DNA from: Sternotherus odoratus | Taxonomy: Eukaryota > Chordata > Testudines > Kinosternidae | DNA: 64,000 bases | NCBI GenBank assembly: GCA_032164245.1 | Contig: JAVMKO010000002.1 | Coordinates: 63,211,840-63,275,839 of the forward strand | Reading direction: 5' to 3' | Shown here: one piece after another, positions 34,094 through 45,584 of the stretch | Numbering within the stretch: the stretch's first letter is position 1 | Layout of the letters: each line of letters begins with the position of its first letter | Made by a program: the position numbers and the translations under genes | Notes under the pieces: generated by a model | What the model was told of the DNA's origin: nothing | Seen by the model: only the letters and a program-made list of their open reading frames with translations | Database searches by the model: none

Positions 34094-34955
34094 GTGCCTG
34101 TGGCAGGATGGAAGAGTGTCCGAAGGCCCCCTGCTGGAGGCCTCATGGCCCTGCATCACCCTGCTCTAGAACAGAGCAGAGAGAAGTCCTCCAGACTGCA
34201 GAGGAGCAGCCAATCAGAGGGGCTGATGGAGCAGCCAGTCTGTGGCTAAAAGGGGCCCTATGCAAGACAAGCAGCAGAGCAGAGAAGTTCAATAGCTGTA
34301 TGGATCTCAAGGAGTGAAGAGCAGCAGTACTGCAGACAGCTTATTGTAGAAGGCTCACCGCAGACAGGACTGAAGCCTAGGGAAGGCTGCTGAAGACCGG
34401 GTGCCTGGCTGGTGGGAAGAGCAGCAGGACCAGCAGCAGGTCAATGTGGGCAGGCTAAAGCCCAGGTAGACTGAGCACAGAACCTGGCCAGGCCAGTGAT
34501 GGTAACAAGATAGGCCTCACTGGTCTGGTTTAAGACTGAGCCCAGGGAGGCCTGCTAAAATCCCACCAGCTGTGGGTACTGAGATGGGCCCCGTCTGGGT
34601 GGTTCAAGAAGACAGTACTTCTCGGAGAAGCCTTAGAGCTATAGTCCCATACCAAGGCCAAGATAAGAACTTGGAATGTATATCCCAGAAGGGGGTGACC
34701 ATGTATGTGGCTCAGCCAGAGGGCTGAGTCGCTGAAGACCTGCCAAGAAAACCATCAGACAGAGAGGAGGGGGCTGCTCACGAGAGGCAGGTGCCACCCC
34801 GATATAAGAACTAAAACCAAAAGCAGGCTCACACCCAACCAACCAAAGGAGGCTTCCCATGAGAGGCAGGTGCTGTCCCGAAAAAGACTGATTGCAAGCA
34901 TATCAGCCAGAGAAAAGGGGACGCTCGTGAGAGGTGCGTGCTAATCTGGGTACAG
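34094..34955 (+). mobile_element. LTR-like block inserted in DIRS recombinase
   Basis: Starts TGTGGCAGGATGG directly after the recombinase HxxR block and carries a taaaagggg TATA-like element near 34248. The right half contains three copies of a gagaggcaggtgc-type unit at intervals of 70-80 bp (34779, 34862, 34930). No ORF. The right border and target duplication are unclear. Confidence 0.4.
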
Positions 34956-35195
34956 TTCCTATTACAGACAAATATAAGCAGTACTGTGATGGCCAGTTAT
35001 GAAAGAGGGGTTGTGACTTGCATGTATCATGTTCTTTCCTGCTGGAAACCAGAAGGAATATCCTCTGTATTAAATGTGAGCTGGCGGCTTTGCTGGAAGA
35101 AAAGATTATAGTCTCGAAGGACAAGTACATTCACTATGGAGCATCAAGAGAGGCTGAAGAGTTGTTAGACAGCCTAATTTAGGAAACATCACCCT

Positions 35196-35228
35196 CCCCC
35201 ACCATCACCACCACCACCACCACCACAC
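35196..35228. repeat. (CAC)n microsatellite
   Basis: About ten CAC/CAT trinucleotides in a row inside the retroelement remnant. Confidence 0.9.
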
Positions 35229-35851
35229 ATACAGATTCAAAAAAGGAAGGGACTGGCCATCAAGGAACCTGAGAGAGTGGGAACTAGAGAGGAGTCCTGG
35301 CAGTTTGTAACCACCAGAGGCAAGACTAAATGGTATTCTACATTGTTGGAGATAAGAGGATGGGATGACTGGCCACCAAACAGGGGAGAACTGAGAGGCA
35401 TTCCATACAGCTAGCGAAGAGGATAAGAAGAAGAAGTATCCAATCATTATATTCTGAGCATGGAAACTGCAGAAAATCTCTCTGAAGTTCCAGCTTGTTG
35501 AACTGAAGACAAAACTGTATGAAATATACTTGTGGGTGGCATGTTCAGCCCAACATGAAAGATAATCAAGCATGTCCAGAAAGAGATCTCCAGCTGTCCA
35601 AGGAAGACAGACAGTTCTTGCTGTTGATTTTACATTAAAGAGAATCAAGAAAGAATATTCCTCAAGGAGCAGGTAGACAATAGGATAATGTGCTTATCTT
35701 TCTGGAGCCAAGAATGAGACCTCATTCTAAGATTGGAGAGGCTTTTGATGTTGATGGTCAAGAATACACTGGTAGTGGTGCATATTGGCACTAATAACTT
35801 CAGGGAGCTTGAAAGGATGATGAAGGAGAAAATGTCCACATAATCTTCTCA

Positions 35852-36081
35852 AGAATCAGAGAGGTAGCCATGTTAGTCTGGAATAGCAGAGGTAACAAAG
35901 AGTCCTGTGGCACCTTAAAGACTAGCTAAAGTATTGAAGCATAAGCTTTCGTGGGCTAATACCCACTTCGTCAGATGCCAGTGGACACTTCCACTGCTTG
36001 CATCCGACGAAGTGGGTATTAGCCCACGAAAACTTATGCTTCAATACTTTAGTTAGTCTTTAAGGTGCCACAGGACTCTCT
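35852..36081. mobile_element. Penelope-type fold-back, 230 bp, 12-bp target duplication
   Basis: Flanked by ataatcttctca at 35840-35851 and 36082-36093. The two arms (about 35880-35976 and 35996-36081) are near-perfect inverse copies carrying gtggcaccttaaagacta and taatacccacttcgtc, meeting at a short spacer. No coding capacity. Confidence 0.85.
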
Positions 36082-36159
36082 ATAATCTTCTCAGTGATTT
36101 TTCCTGAACTGTGAGCAAAGGAAGACAAAAAACAGAAGTTTCTGGAATTGAACCGCTGG

Positions 36160-36430
36160 CTAGGTACTGTGGTTCTTTGAGATGTGCTGTACACAAATAT
36201 TTCATGGCCTGCCCTCCTTCCCTGCTACTGTGGTGTCTTATAACATCTGGATTCTGTATTGATGAAAGAATTGAGTGTGGCTGGGATTGGTCCACCCTTT
36301 TATATCCTTGCTACAGGACATGAGTACACTCAGCACATACATGTCTCCATTCTGATCTCAAATTTGTGGGGCTCATGATCACAAAGAGTGGAATATGAAA
36401 GGACAACATATGAAGAACCACACTTACTTT
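36160..36430. repeat. DIRS element d hairpin terminus
   Basis: The arms gtggttctttgagatgtg (36169) and catatgaagaaccacac (36406-36422) are inverted copies about 240 bp apart. The same arrangement ends DIRS elements c and f, which identifies this as the terminal repeat of element d. Confidence 0.65.
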
Positions 36431-37462
36431 AGGATAAGTTACTGTTTCTTGTTTTTAGCTCTAGTAAAGGCTGTATTTATGGAGCCTATTATTGAGAAGG
36501 TCAGTCTTGCCTCTAATTGTACTAAGGGTATGATCACTTCTGAGCTGATTCAGAAGTTTGTAGATTTAAACATGCAGAGCTAGAGACTGTTCCTCTATGG
36601 GATATATACAATATCTTTCTGACTTGATAAAAGTTTGATATTTTGATTCAGCTGATGCTACCTTTAGTTACTCAGTGGAAGGTTCCTCATTAATTCCACT
36701 TTTCTGTTGTGAGGCAGTTAAAAAGTGTTAAATTATACCAATATAGACCACATTTCATTAATCAAAGGAAAATAAAAATTGTACATGTCCACCCTATTTC
36801 TTTGATTTGATTGGTTCTGGTCTACACCAGTGAGTCTGATTTACTCTAATAGTATTTCAGGTTCACTTTAACTAAATTTGTTCCTTGTTAATATTTTTTC
36901 TTGCACACTGTATACAAGTGATCTATAATGGCCCTGTCACCCAAGGATTACTGAAGGAGGGAAAGTCACAGGGAAATGGATCCGTCAGCTGTATGACTGC
37001 TTTGTGTCAGTGGATTGGTGCTAAGTAGCTTGTGTGTGGTTCACGATCTGGTCCATTATCATGAGGAAGCTGAATTAAGGTTGTGTGGGCAAACCTTAAC
37101 TTTGGCATTTGCTGACTTGAGTACTTTATTATGCAACTTTCTTTTAGTGTCGTTTTTTGCTTATCTATATTACAGATATAGATTTTATTGCTTTCTGAAT
37201 ATCTGTAGTATAAATATGACTTCCTGAAATCAATAGACTATCAGGGCATATTTTGCAAGAAAATGGAAGTATGCGTTTGAAAGATGTACCTGGTATATTC
37301 AGCATCAACTAAGTGGTTAATAAAATACTGACTTTAGTTTGTAAGTAAGATTTTTAAATGTTTTAGTTTTACTTAAACAATGATTTTTTTCTTTTAATTT
37401 TCTAGTTTTGCAAGCACACATCTCTTGTAAGATAATTTCAAGGTTTTGTTTTATTTTAACAG
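36431..37462. other. intron before exon G
   Basis: A/T-rich intron with no supported feature apart from the acceptor region of exon G. Confidence 0.4.
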
Positions 37463-37646
37463 TTCAAGAAGAAAAATAACATATCAGTCAGAACTGCAGA
37501 CTATATGCAAAAACACCCATAAAATTGAAGAGCAAATAAGAAAAGTGAACAAAGAGCTATATAATATTGAAATAGCTTATGGTGAAGGAAAATTAAAACT
37601 GGAAGAATTAGAAGAAAAAATAATTAGAGAAAAAATCCGGTACAAG
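37463..37646 (+). CDS. CCDC178: CCDC178-like exon G
   Basis: The acceptor is attttaacag|T. The exon encodes SRRKITYQSELQTICKNTHK, then IEEQIRKVNKELYNIEIAY and KLEELEEKIIREKIRYK. The donor consistent with phase is AAG|GTTGTA, a weak site. A stronger-looking gtacaag lies eight bases upstream but would break the frame into exon H, so I rejected it. Confidence 0.8.
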
Positions 37647-38599
37647 GTTGTATACAACATTATTTTATTTAAATGCATTTTTTTTAAATGTGGAAAAATT
37701 GTTTAGAAGAGAATGTCATTTGTAACAGAGTCCTGAATTAATTACTTCAAATGTGGCCTTGTTATAGGCAGAGTTGGCAGCAATTCCTATAGTAAAGTTT
37801 GACTAACATTTTACATTCAAGACCATATTTTCAGTTGCTTATAACTTTTCAGACTTTAACTTTATGGGATGAAATGTTCCATGCCAAGTGGCTGCCTCAG
37901 TCTGGAATTTTTTTGCAAAGTTTCAGCAAGGGTGGTACATCTGTTACCCGGATTGAGGTTAGGGAAAAATTCCATTTTTTTGCCAATGTTAAAATCATAC
38001 ATTGATTTCACTGAGAAATTCTAGAACCTCTGTCCTTTGGAATGGGGATTTGACATTTGAAAGAGGTTGCTCTGGCCTTTTGCTGTTCCTGTGAAAATCC
38101 ACACACATTTGGCTGAATTTACAAGCCACTGAAAATTGCCATTTGCACATTTTTTGGAGGCTGACAGTAAAAGTCTTCAAACATGCTCCACCTCCATAGA
38201 GCTCAGTGCGAATAACAAGGGGCATGCTCCACTCCTGCAGAACTCACTATGCAGTCTAGAATGGGGCAGCATAGGAGAAAAATTAGCATGTGCTCAGCAC
38301 CTACCGTCAACCAAGCTCCCTGCTCTCTCCCTCACCCCCAGCCTCTCTTCCTCGCTGGCATCCTGCTGATCACTCTTCCCCCTCTCCCAGCGCCTCCAAG
38401 ACTCACCCACCACACACAGCTGTTTCGCAATGTGCAGGTTGGCTTCAGGAGGGAGGAGGAGGAGTGGTACGTGGTTCGCATAATGTAATAAAAATACTGT
38501 AATTATTAATAATTAATAATAGTGTGTAATAAGCATGTCATAAAAACTAATTTTATATTTCCAAGATCATTGCTTTTATAATTTATACACAGGTAAAGG
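37647..38599. other. intron after exon G
   Basis: Includes a C-rich run (38310-38420), perhaps a fragment of an unrecognised repeat. No coding block could be supported. Confidence 0.35.
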
Positions 38600-38698
38600 A
38601 GACTATCCCTGGAAATTATTCATTTTTAGGAGGGGGTTTGCGAGACTTAACATTTTAGTGCAAGGGGTTCACAGGTTGTTAAAGTTTGGGAACCACTG
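38600..38698 (+). mobile_element. hAT-like element end (truncated)
   Basis: Ends in gtttgggaaccactg, the inverse of the CAGTGGTTCCCAAAC terminus used by hAT/Charlie-type MITEs. The partner end was not found. A second, separately truncated copy ends the same way at 39925. Confidence 0.5.
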
Positions 38699-39739
38699 TT
38701 CGAGTGGTTAAACTCTTTTGCTCCTGTCCCCGCCAGACTGACATTTTCTGCTCTTGTATCCATCTGTCTCTGTCCACCATGTTCTTTCCCCTATTACACC
38801 TTTCCCCATTCTGATCCTATCCTTTCCCCTCTCAGAATCCTGTCCTGTTCCCCCTCTGTTCTCATCCCCACACTGGGCCATCCTTAGGATTTATGGGACC
38901 CTACACAGTATTATTAAACTGGTGCCCTATGCCCAACTTGGGACACACCCACCACTCCTGCCCTAGAAGAGGCCCCATCCCCATTGCTGACACACACCAA
39001 GCTTTGTACGCAGCAGAAGCTGCGGCAGCCTGGGGTCGCATTGCGGGGGTGGGGGAGGACAAGGCAGCAAAGGATACCAAGCTGCCCAGCCCGCCTCACG
39101 GTGGCAGAATCACAATTCCCCGCACTGTACCCTCTCCCTCACGCAGAACGTGCCGCAACAGTGCATTCAGCTCTGTGAATACAGCCCCTGCCTAAGGAGA
39201 CTGCAGCACACACACGGTGTGCAGGAGCTGACCCACTCTTACCTGCTGTCCTGGTGGTGCCCCAAACTTCTGGGTGCCCTATACAGCCATGTAGGCTGCG
39301 TATGCCTGCTGCATATGGCCCTGTCCCCACCTCTAGCTTTGTAATCCTGTGACAGTCTGTATGAGTGCTTGGCCTGTCTGCATCTGGAATGCAGACAGAT
39401 GAGTAGCAAAATGGGAGGGAGGGACAAATACAGATCTCACTTCCATTGCTTGTACTACTTTGAATTATTATAAGACAAGGCTCCTATGTTTCATCAAGGA
39501 GTATCAGATGTGAAAGCAAGAAGGTATTTAAGAAGCCAACTCAAAGAGTTCCTCCTACACAAGCATTCAGGTCTTGAGCAGTCCAGGCAATCAACACATA
39601 TTACAACAAAGCCTAAACTTGTTCTTCATAATAATTTTAAAAACAATACTAGCTGCCTATTTAATTTTAAAAACAGCAAAAAATATCCACCTTCCTTTAC
39701 ATTTCTTATAAGGAGTCTTGAAATTGAAATCTCAGTGTG
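38699..39739. other. C-rich intron segment, unclassified repeat likely
   Basis: The block around 38880-39300 (ttaggatttatgggaccct, ggtgccctatgcccaacttg) and its partner ttctgggtgccctatacag look like a dispersed repeat, but I cannot classify it. No supported ORF. Confidence 0.3.
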
Positions 39740-39925
39740 AAAGATACGCTTGCTTTGATCTGCTTAGTTCTCGGAAGTCCAGGAGCTCTGGGCTGCTGGC
39801 CCCATGCTGCCCTGGGTTCCTAGGGACAGCTCTGTCCACCATTAGGGATTTTTTTCCTAAGAGGAGCCCCCTGTAACGTTTTGTGAACCCCCAGGAGTTC
39901 ACGTACCCTAGTTTGGGAACCACTG
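39740..39925 (+). mobile_element. hAT-like element end (second copy)
   Basis: Ends gtttgggaaccactg at 39925, the same terminal 15 bases as at 38698. Truncated on the left; non-coding. Confidence 0.5.
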
Positions 39926-39993
39926 CACTAGAACAATCTTCTGTCCAGAACTCAGAAAAGAATCCAGGATTCCTGAGTTTCTTCCTTTATGTT

Positions 39994-40484
39994 ACGAATC
40001 AGAGAGGTAGCCGTATTAATCTGGAATTGCAGAAGTTACAAAGAGCCCTGTGGCACCTTAAAGACTAACTAAAGTACTGAAGCTTAAGCTTTCATGGGCT
40101 AATACCCACTTTGTCGGATGCATGCAGTGGAAGTGTCCAGGGGCAGGTATAAATAGACAGGCAAGAACCAGGTTAGAGATAACAGGGTGGGTCCAATAAG
40201 GCTGAACCAGCTTGTTATCTCTAACCAGGGAAGATGAGGTATTTGCTGCTCACACCTCCAATTCATCTGTTAGAGGAATACCTCCCCTTCCCTGACTAGA
40301 GATAACAAGCTGGTTCAGCCTTATTGGACCCACCCTGTTATCTCTAACCTGGTTCTTGCCTACCTATTTATACCTGCCCCTGGACACTTCCACTGCATGC
40401 ATCCGACAAAGTGGGTATTAGCCCATGAAAGCTTATGCTTCAATACTTTAGTTAGTCTTTAAGGTGCCACAGGACTCTTTGTAA
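39994..40484. mobile_element. Penelope-type fold-back, 491 bp, 13-bp target duplication
   Basis: Flanked by cttcctttatgtt at 39981-39993 and 40485-40497. Arms of about 200 bp (40036-40234 and 40285-40484) are inverse copies differing at only a few positions. The 50-bp spacer begins gaggtattt and ends aatacctc, so it folds too. It shares the caccttaaagactaacta and taatacccactt modules with 35852-36081. Confidence 0.9.
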
Positions 40485-40497
40485 CTTCCTTTATGTT

Positions 40498-41460
40498 GTC
40501 AGCATATATTGTTGAAACATGCTGGCAAAGTTGGGTCTCATTCCCCTTTTAGTGATTGGTCCACAGAGAGGGTATCATAGGCCCATACCTATGTCTACAC
40601 CCTTCCTCAAGGTGATCTTCATAAACAGAGTTTCAAGTACCATCTTTCTGTCAATGACTTCCAAATCTATGTTTCCACTTCTGAAATGTCTCCCTCTATT
40701 CAACTCTATATTTCAGTGTGACTGTGTAACCATCTCCTCCTGGATATTTTACCATTCATTAAAATTTGACATAGTTACAGCTGAATTCCTCAGTTTTCAT
40801 CTAATCTTTTTCTACTCCCCTCCCCCCCTTTTTCTGTCACTATTGACAAACATTGCTATCCTTGTCGCACAGGCACACAACTAGGTGTTATTTTGACTCA
40901 TCACTCTTGCCATACATATGCAAACTGTTCCAACTCTTGCTGCTGCTGCTTCCATAATATTTCTAAGATCCTCTTTTCTCTATGACATAGCTAAAACTCT
41001 TATGTTTGTTCTTGATGTTGTTTTTATCTGTATATATGTGTACATACTAGATTTTAAATGTATTGCCAGACAGTTCTCAGAAACAGATACTGTCCTTTCT
41101 CAACTGCAGTGACTGAAGTAACCATTATGGATAAGCTCTTCATGTATTATTATAGCTATTCACCTGTGACTAGTGTGTGAGAGAACAAGTACTTGTCCTG
41201 CCTAATCTTTTTTTCAGTTTATCATGTAGAGGTGTAATTATATTTCCTGAATTAGGACAATATCACTTTCTTAAGAAATGAGAGAAGATTCTTACATTTT
41301 ATGGAATAAATAATGTCCTTAAATAGTGCATGTGCAGAATATTTAAAAATGCAGAAGCGTTGAGTTTTGAGGATGTACTTTGCTTAATGTTTTGTTCTGA
41401 AGAAATTTGTGACTAAATAGTCTTTTTGGCAAAACAACGGGAGTACCCTATAAAGCAGGT
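40498..41460. other. intron sequence, nothing recognised
   Basis: Ordinary intron up to the DIRS element; no repeat ends or coding motifs supported. Confidence 0.4.
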
Positions 41461-43755
41461 TAGATCCCACAAGAGGAAGCAGTCAGGCTCAAGCTTCAGA
41501 CAGTGCTCACACCCTCCCTCGGCCCAGGCCAAGCACCCATTTTAACTCCTTTGTCCAGAGCATTGGTTCAGTCATTATTACAACCCCTCCAGGCCCCCAT
41601 CCCTTTGGGGACAAGCAGGCCCACTTTTACAATGCTTGGAACTGGATTACCTCCAACAGCTGTGCCCTAGACACTGTCAGATCAGGTTATTCAGTCCAGT
41701 TAGTCTCCAGGCCCCCTTTCAAACTCCCTTCTCCATCTGTCTTCAGGGATCCCCCTCACGAGACACTGCTCATTGATCAGGTCAACTTTGTTGAAATTGG
41801 AAACAGTAGAGGAGGTTCCACCAGAACACCAGGGCCACGGCTTTTACTCCCAGTACTACCTGATACCAAAATCCAAGAGCGGGATGAAACCTATTCTTGA
41901 CCTTTGCGACCTCAACAAATTCATCAAGTACATGAGATTCCACATGGCCACTCTATCAGTTATCCTCCCCCACGCTGTCTCAGAACGACTGGTTTGTTGC
42001 TCTTGATCTTCAGGACTTTCTTATGGCCATTCTACAGAGCCACAGGAAGTTTCTGCATTTTGTGATAGGAGAATGCCACTTTCAGTATATGGTTCTCCCA
42101 TTCGGCCTCTCTTGTGCCCCCTGAGTCTTCACCAAATTCATGTCAGTGGTCATGGCATATTTCAGGAGGAAGGGAATCCACATCTTCCTGCACCTTGAGG
42201 ACTCCTGAGAAGAGGTTCTTACCCACATTGACACCACGTTGTGTTTTCTTAACCGTCTGGGACTCATTTTTAAATGCATGTTGTGTCTTCTCAGACTGCA
42301 TCTGTATCCAGATATGCAGTGGTTCACATACTCCCTGACAATACCACTATGATGTACTATGTGAACAAGAAAGGAGGGGCACATTTCAGGTTACTCTGCC
42401 TGTAGGCAATCAACTCATGGCAGGGTTGCATCAAAGAAAACATCACTCTAGAAGCAGTCTATTTGCTGGGGATGCAAACTTGTCTTGCAGACCATCTCAA
42501 CAGTTTCCTCTTGGACCCACGAATGGACCCTGAAGGAGAATGTTCTCTCTGGGTCATTTTTGCCATGTGAGCCATCTCTACAATCAACCTGTTTGTGATG
42601 AGGGAAAACGGGAAATGTCGACTATTCTGCCCTCAAAGGAATCTCAGCCCAGGCTCCCTCCCTGACATTTCCCACTGCTGCTGGCAGATAGCTCCTCTGT
42701 ATGTTGTCCCCCATGCCATTCCAATCATTCCACAGGTCATCTTCAAGCTCAAGGTGGATTGGGCCAAGGTCATCCTCGTTCTCCAGTGTGGCCAAAACAG
42801 TAGGAAGTTTGCCACTAGGATGGAGTACTTAGCGAAGTGGAAAAGATTCTCAGTTTGGTCCTTGACCCTGGTGACCCAACAGACAGTGACTTCCATTAAG
42901 GGCATCTTGGAGTAAGTGTTGCGTCTTCAGAAATTGGGCCTTGCAGTTAGTTTGCTGAGCGTGCATTTGGCAGAGATATCAGCATTCCATCCCCTGGTTC
43001 AAAGGAAATGGTTTTTTTCCAATGCCATGATGACAAGATTTCTGAAGGGGACTCTCCACTTACATCCTCCGATCCGAGAACTGGTTCCTTTGTGAGACCT
43101 AAACATAGGTAGCTCAAATAGGCCCTCCATTTGAGACCCTTGTGTCCTGTCTGCTGCCCCTCCTTTCTCAGAAAATCATGTTCCTGATAGCCATCACTTT
43201 GTCCTTACACTCGATTCTCCAAAGATAAGGTAACACTGCAAGCATACTGAAATTTTTTATCCCGGGGGGTCTCGCCATTTCATCTGAATCAGGCAATGTA
43301 TTTATCTGTGTTTTTTCCTAAGGCTTACTCTTCCCCAGAAGAATAGCACCTTCTTACTGTGGATGTCAAGCAATGTCAAGTCTTTTATCTAGACGGGACT
43401 AAACTGTTTTCTGTTTTGCCATGCCGGTTCATGTCATATGCGGACTGCATGAAGGTGCAAGCAGTCTCTACACAAACAATCCCTAGATGGATAACATCCT
43501 GAGTCAAGGCTGCATATGAGATACCTTCAGCTGCACCTCCTCAGTGCATATGGATTCACTTCACGAGAGTGCAGGCAACATCGATAGCATTCTTCAATGA
43601 CATTTCCATACTGGACATCTGCAGGGCAGCCACATGGTCATCTATACATATGTTTACAGAACACTATGCTATTACCACATCTTCCAGAGTGGATGCAGGC
43701 CTCGGAAGAGTGGTTCTGCGATCCTTATTTCAGTAGATTCCAAGCCCTGCCTCCT
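41461..43755 (+). mobile_element. DIRS-like retrotransposon remnant e (RT, RNase H end, recombinase)
   Basis: At 41838-41950 the frame reads GFYSQYYLIPKSKSGMKPIL then DLCDLNKFIKYMRFHMATL (RT). Further blocks are HRKFLHFVIGECHFQYMVLP, and HIFLHLED at about 42175 where YLDD is expected. RNase H end: YYVNKKGGAHFRLL and TCLADHLNSFLLDP (about 42355-42520). Linker: INLFVMRENGKCRLFCPQR then DWAKVILVLQCGQNSRKFAT. Recombinase end: DISILDICRAATWSSIHMF in mixed frames at 43600-43660. Catalytic residues are lost and stops are frequent. Confidence 0.8.
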
Positions 43756-44249
43756 CACTGGGGTACTGTTTGTGAGTCACTAAGTGGAATACTTATCTGC
43801 ATCTACTCAAAGAAGTTCAGATTTGCATATGATTTGCAAACAAGGTAACTTCTGTGTAAAATAATAGAGTGCAGGGAATAGAGCACTGATATATAAAATT
43901 ACTCATTTGACATTCATGATCCCTATAGGTAACATAGGTATTGAGTATATTTAATGATTGCTAGTTATAAAAGGTAATTGCACTTACACCTTAGAAAATT
44001 CTGTTGCCTTGTACTTTTTACTGTATTAGTTTACTTTCTGTGCCTGAATCATATTGTCAAAGTGCCAAAATGGTAATTTCCTTTCTCTTTATTCATTATT
44101 CATTTTATTATACAGTAGATAGGACACTGTTTGAAAGCTGTTTGTCTTATAATAAAGTCTGTATTAAATCTTCATTGCAGTTGTCATTTAGTTTGCTTTT
44201 GTTATACATTATATCATCGTTCTTAATTTTTTAAAATTTTTGTTTTAAG
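43756..44249. other. intron before exon H
   Basis: A/T-rich; no feature supported beyond the splice acceptor. Confidence 0.4.
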
Positions 44250-44312
44250 AATTTGGAAGAGAACATAAAAAAATTAATTCGAGATGAAAGAGGAACATGG
44301 CAGCTGACTGAG
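44250..44312 (+). CDS. CCDC178: CCDC178-like exon H (63 bp micro-sized)
   Basis: The acceptor is tgttttaag|AAT and the donor GAG|GTAAAC. It is exactly 21 codons, NLEENIKKLIRDERGTWQLT plus E, in phase 0 on both sides, so it could be skipped without a frameshift. The short length and flanking repeats make it easy for gene finders to miss. Confidence 0.8.
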
Positions 44313-44426
44313 GTAAACAGGACATTAACACATTTATTTCATGCATAAACTCCTTTTACATATATTTTTTGTTTTAACATTGTAACTTTTTCTGTAATAA
44401 AACTTTTTTTTACCAACCTGGATTAC

Positions 44427-45576
44427 TAGGCTGACCATATTTCCTTTAGACAAAAACGGGACATTGGGAGGGCAAAAACGGGACAGAGTGTGTGTGGGGG
44501 GGGGCATGGCCCCACCGGGGCCCCCCGCACCGGGCGGGGAGGGAGGCAGAGGGGGGTCGGGGTGGATGGATGGAGGAATAAGCAGAACAGGGATGGGGGA
44601 TGAAGAGGATGGAGGGAGAGAGAGAGAAGGGGGGATGAAGAGGATGGAGGGGACGGAGGGAGAGAAGGCACGAAGGTGAGAAAGGGAGAGGATGGATGGA
44701 TGAGAGAAGAGATGGGGGTAGGGAGCAGGGGGGATGGAGGAGGCAAGGGACAGCGAGAAGGAAGGATGGAGAGAAGGAAGATGGAAGAGGAGGCAGTGGA
44801 CGGAGGGAGAGAGAGAAGGGAGGAAGGGAGGGATGAAGAAGGGGGATAGAGAGAAGGAAGAGAGGGATGGAGGGATAGAGAGAAGGGAGGAAGGAAGGGA
44901 TGGAGGGATGGAGAAGGGGATAGAGAGAAGGGATGGAGGGATAGAGAGAAGGAAGGAAGGGATGGAGGGATGGAGAAGGGGATAAAGAGAAGGGATGGAG
45001 GGAGTGAGAGGAGGCAGCGGACGGAGGGAGAGAGCAGGGAGGAAGGGAGGGATGGAGAAGGGGGAGGGAGAGAAGGGAGTGATGGAGGGAAGGAGGAATA
45101 GAGAGGAGGCGGCGGCAGCGGGCGGCGGGCTGGAGGAGGCGGCAGATCGGAGCTGTCCGGAGCCGCAGCCGGGGGCCGAGCGCGCCGGCGGGGGGGCTGC
45201 CGGCTAGGTTTTATGAAGAGAGAAGGGATGGAGGGAGTGAGAGGAGGCAGTGGACGGAGGGAGAGAGCAGGGAGGAAGGGAGGGATGGAGAAGGGGGATG
45301 GAGGGAAGGGACGGAAGGAGGAATAGAGAGGAGGAGGTGGCAGCGGGCGGCGGGCTGGAGGAGGCGGCAGATCGGAGCTGTCAGGAGCCGCATCCGGGGG
45401 CCGAGTGAGCCGGCAGCGGCGGCGGCGGCGGGGGGGGACGTTTTATGACTCCACGTTTTATGAGTCCTGCCCCAAAAACGGGACAAAATTGATATTTTGG
45501 ACAAAAAGACGGGACGGTTAAAAAACATTAAAAAAACGGGACTATCCCGTTCAAAACGGGACGTATGGTCAGCCTA
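44427..45576. mobile_element. hAT-type MITE carrying a kilobase purine-rich tract
   Basis: The ends TAGGCTGACCATA and TATGGTCAGCCTA form a 13-bp perfect inverted repeat. The flanks are tggattac at 44419-44426 and 45577-45584, an exact 8-bp target duplication, the signature of hAT transposition. Sub-terminal aaaacgggac motifs repeat at both ends. The interior (about 44520-45410) is almost purely G and A on the + strand, built from ggatggagg and agagagaagg units. It has no transposase. Confidence 0.9.
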
Positions 45577-45584
45577 TGGATTAC

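Larger units (their letters stand above)
34960..36165 (+). pseudogene. retroelement ORF remnant with Cys-rich and SGNH-esterase-like parts
   Basis: At about 35040-35160 the frames give NILCIKCELAALLEEKIIVS then YGASREAEELLDSL, a CxxC followed by a helix. At about 35770-35840 there is VVVHIGTNNFRELERMMKE, the G-x-N block of SGNH/GDSL-type esterases known from CR1/L2-group ORF1 proteins. After the fold-back insertion it resumes with FLELNRWL (about 36135). The family is inferred. It is broken by stops and by the insertion at 35852. Confidence 0.5.

Noticed and set aside
35205..35648. 147-codon minus-strand frame ending in repeated tryptophans
   Set aside because: The tryptophan run is the reverse reading of a (CAC)n microsatellite, and the rest is antisense to an esterase-like retroelement remnant.
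37446..37462. Upstream ATG that would start exon G inside the intron
   Set aside because: The acceptor ttttaacag at 37454-37462 and the phase with exon F show that this part is intron.
44464..45528. Several Gly/Arg/Glu-rich or Pro/Ser-rich frames
   Set aside because: They are translations of the purine-rich tract of a hAT MITE; composition alone keeps them open.
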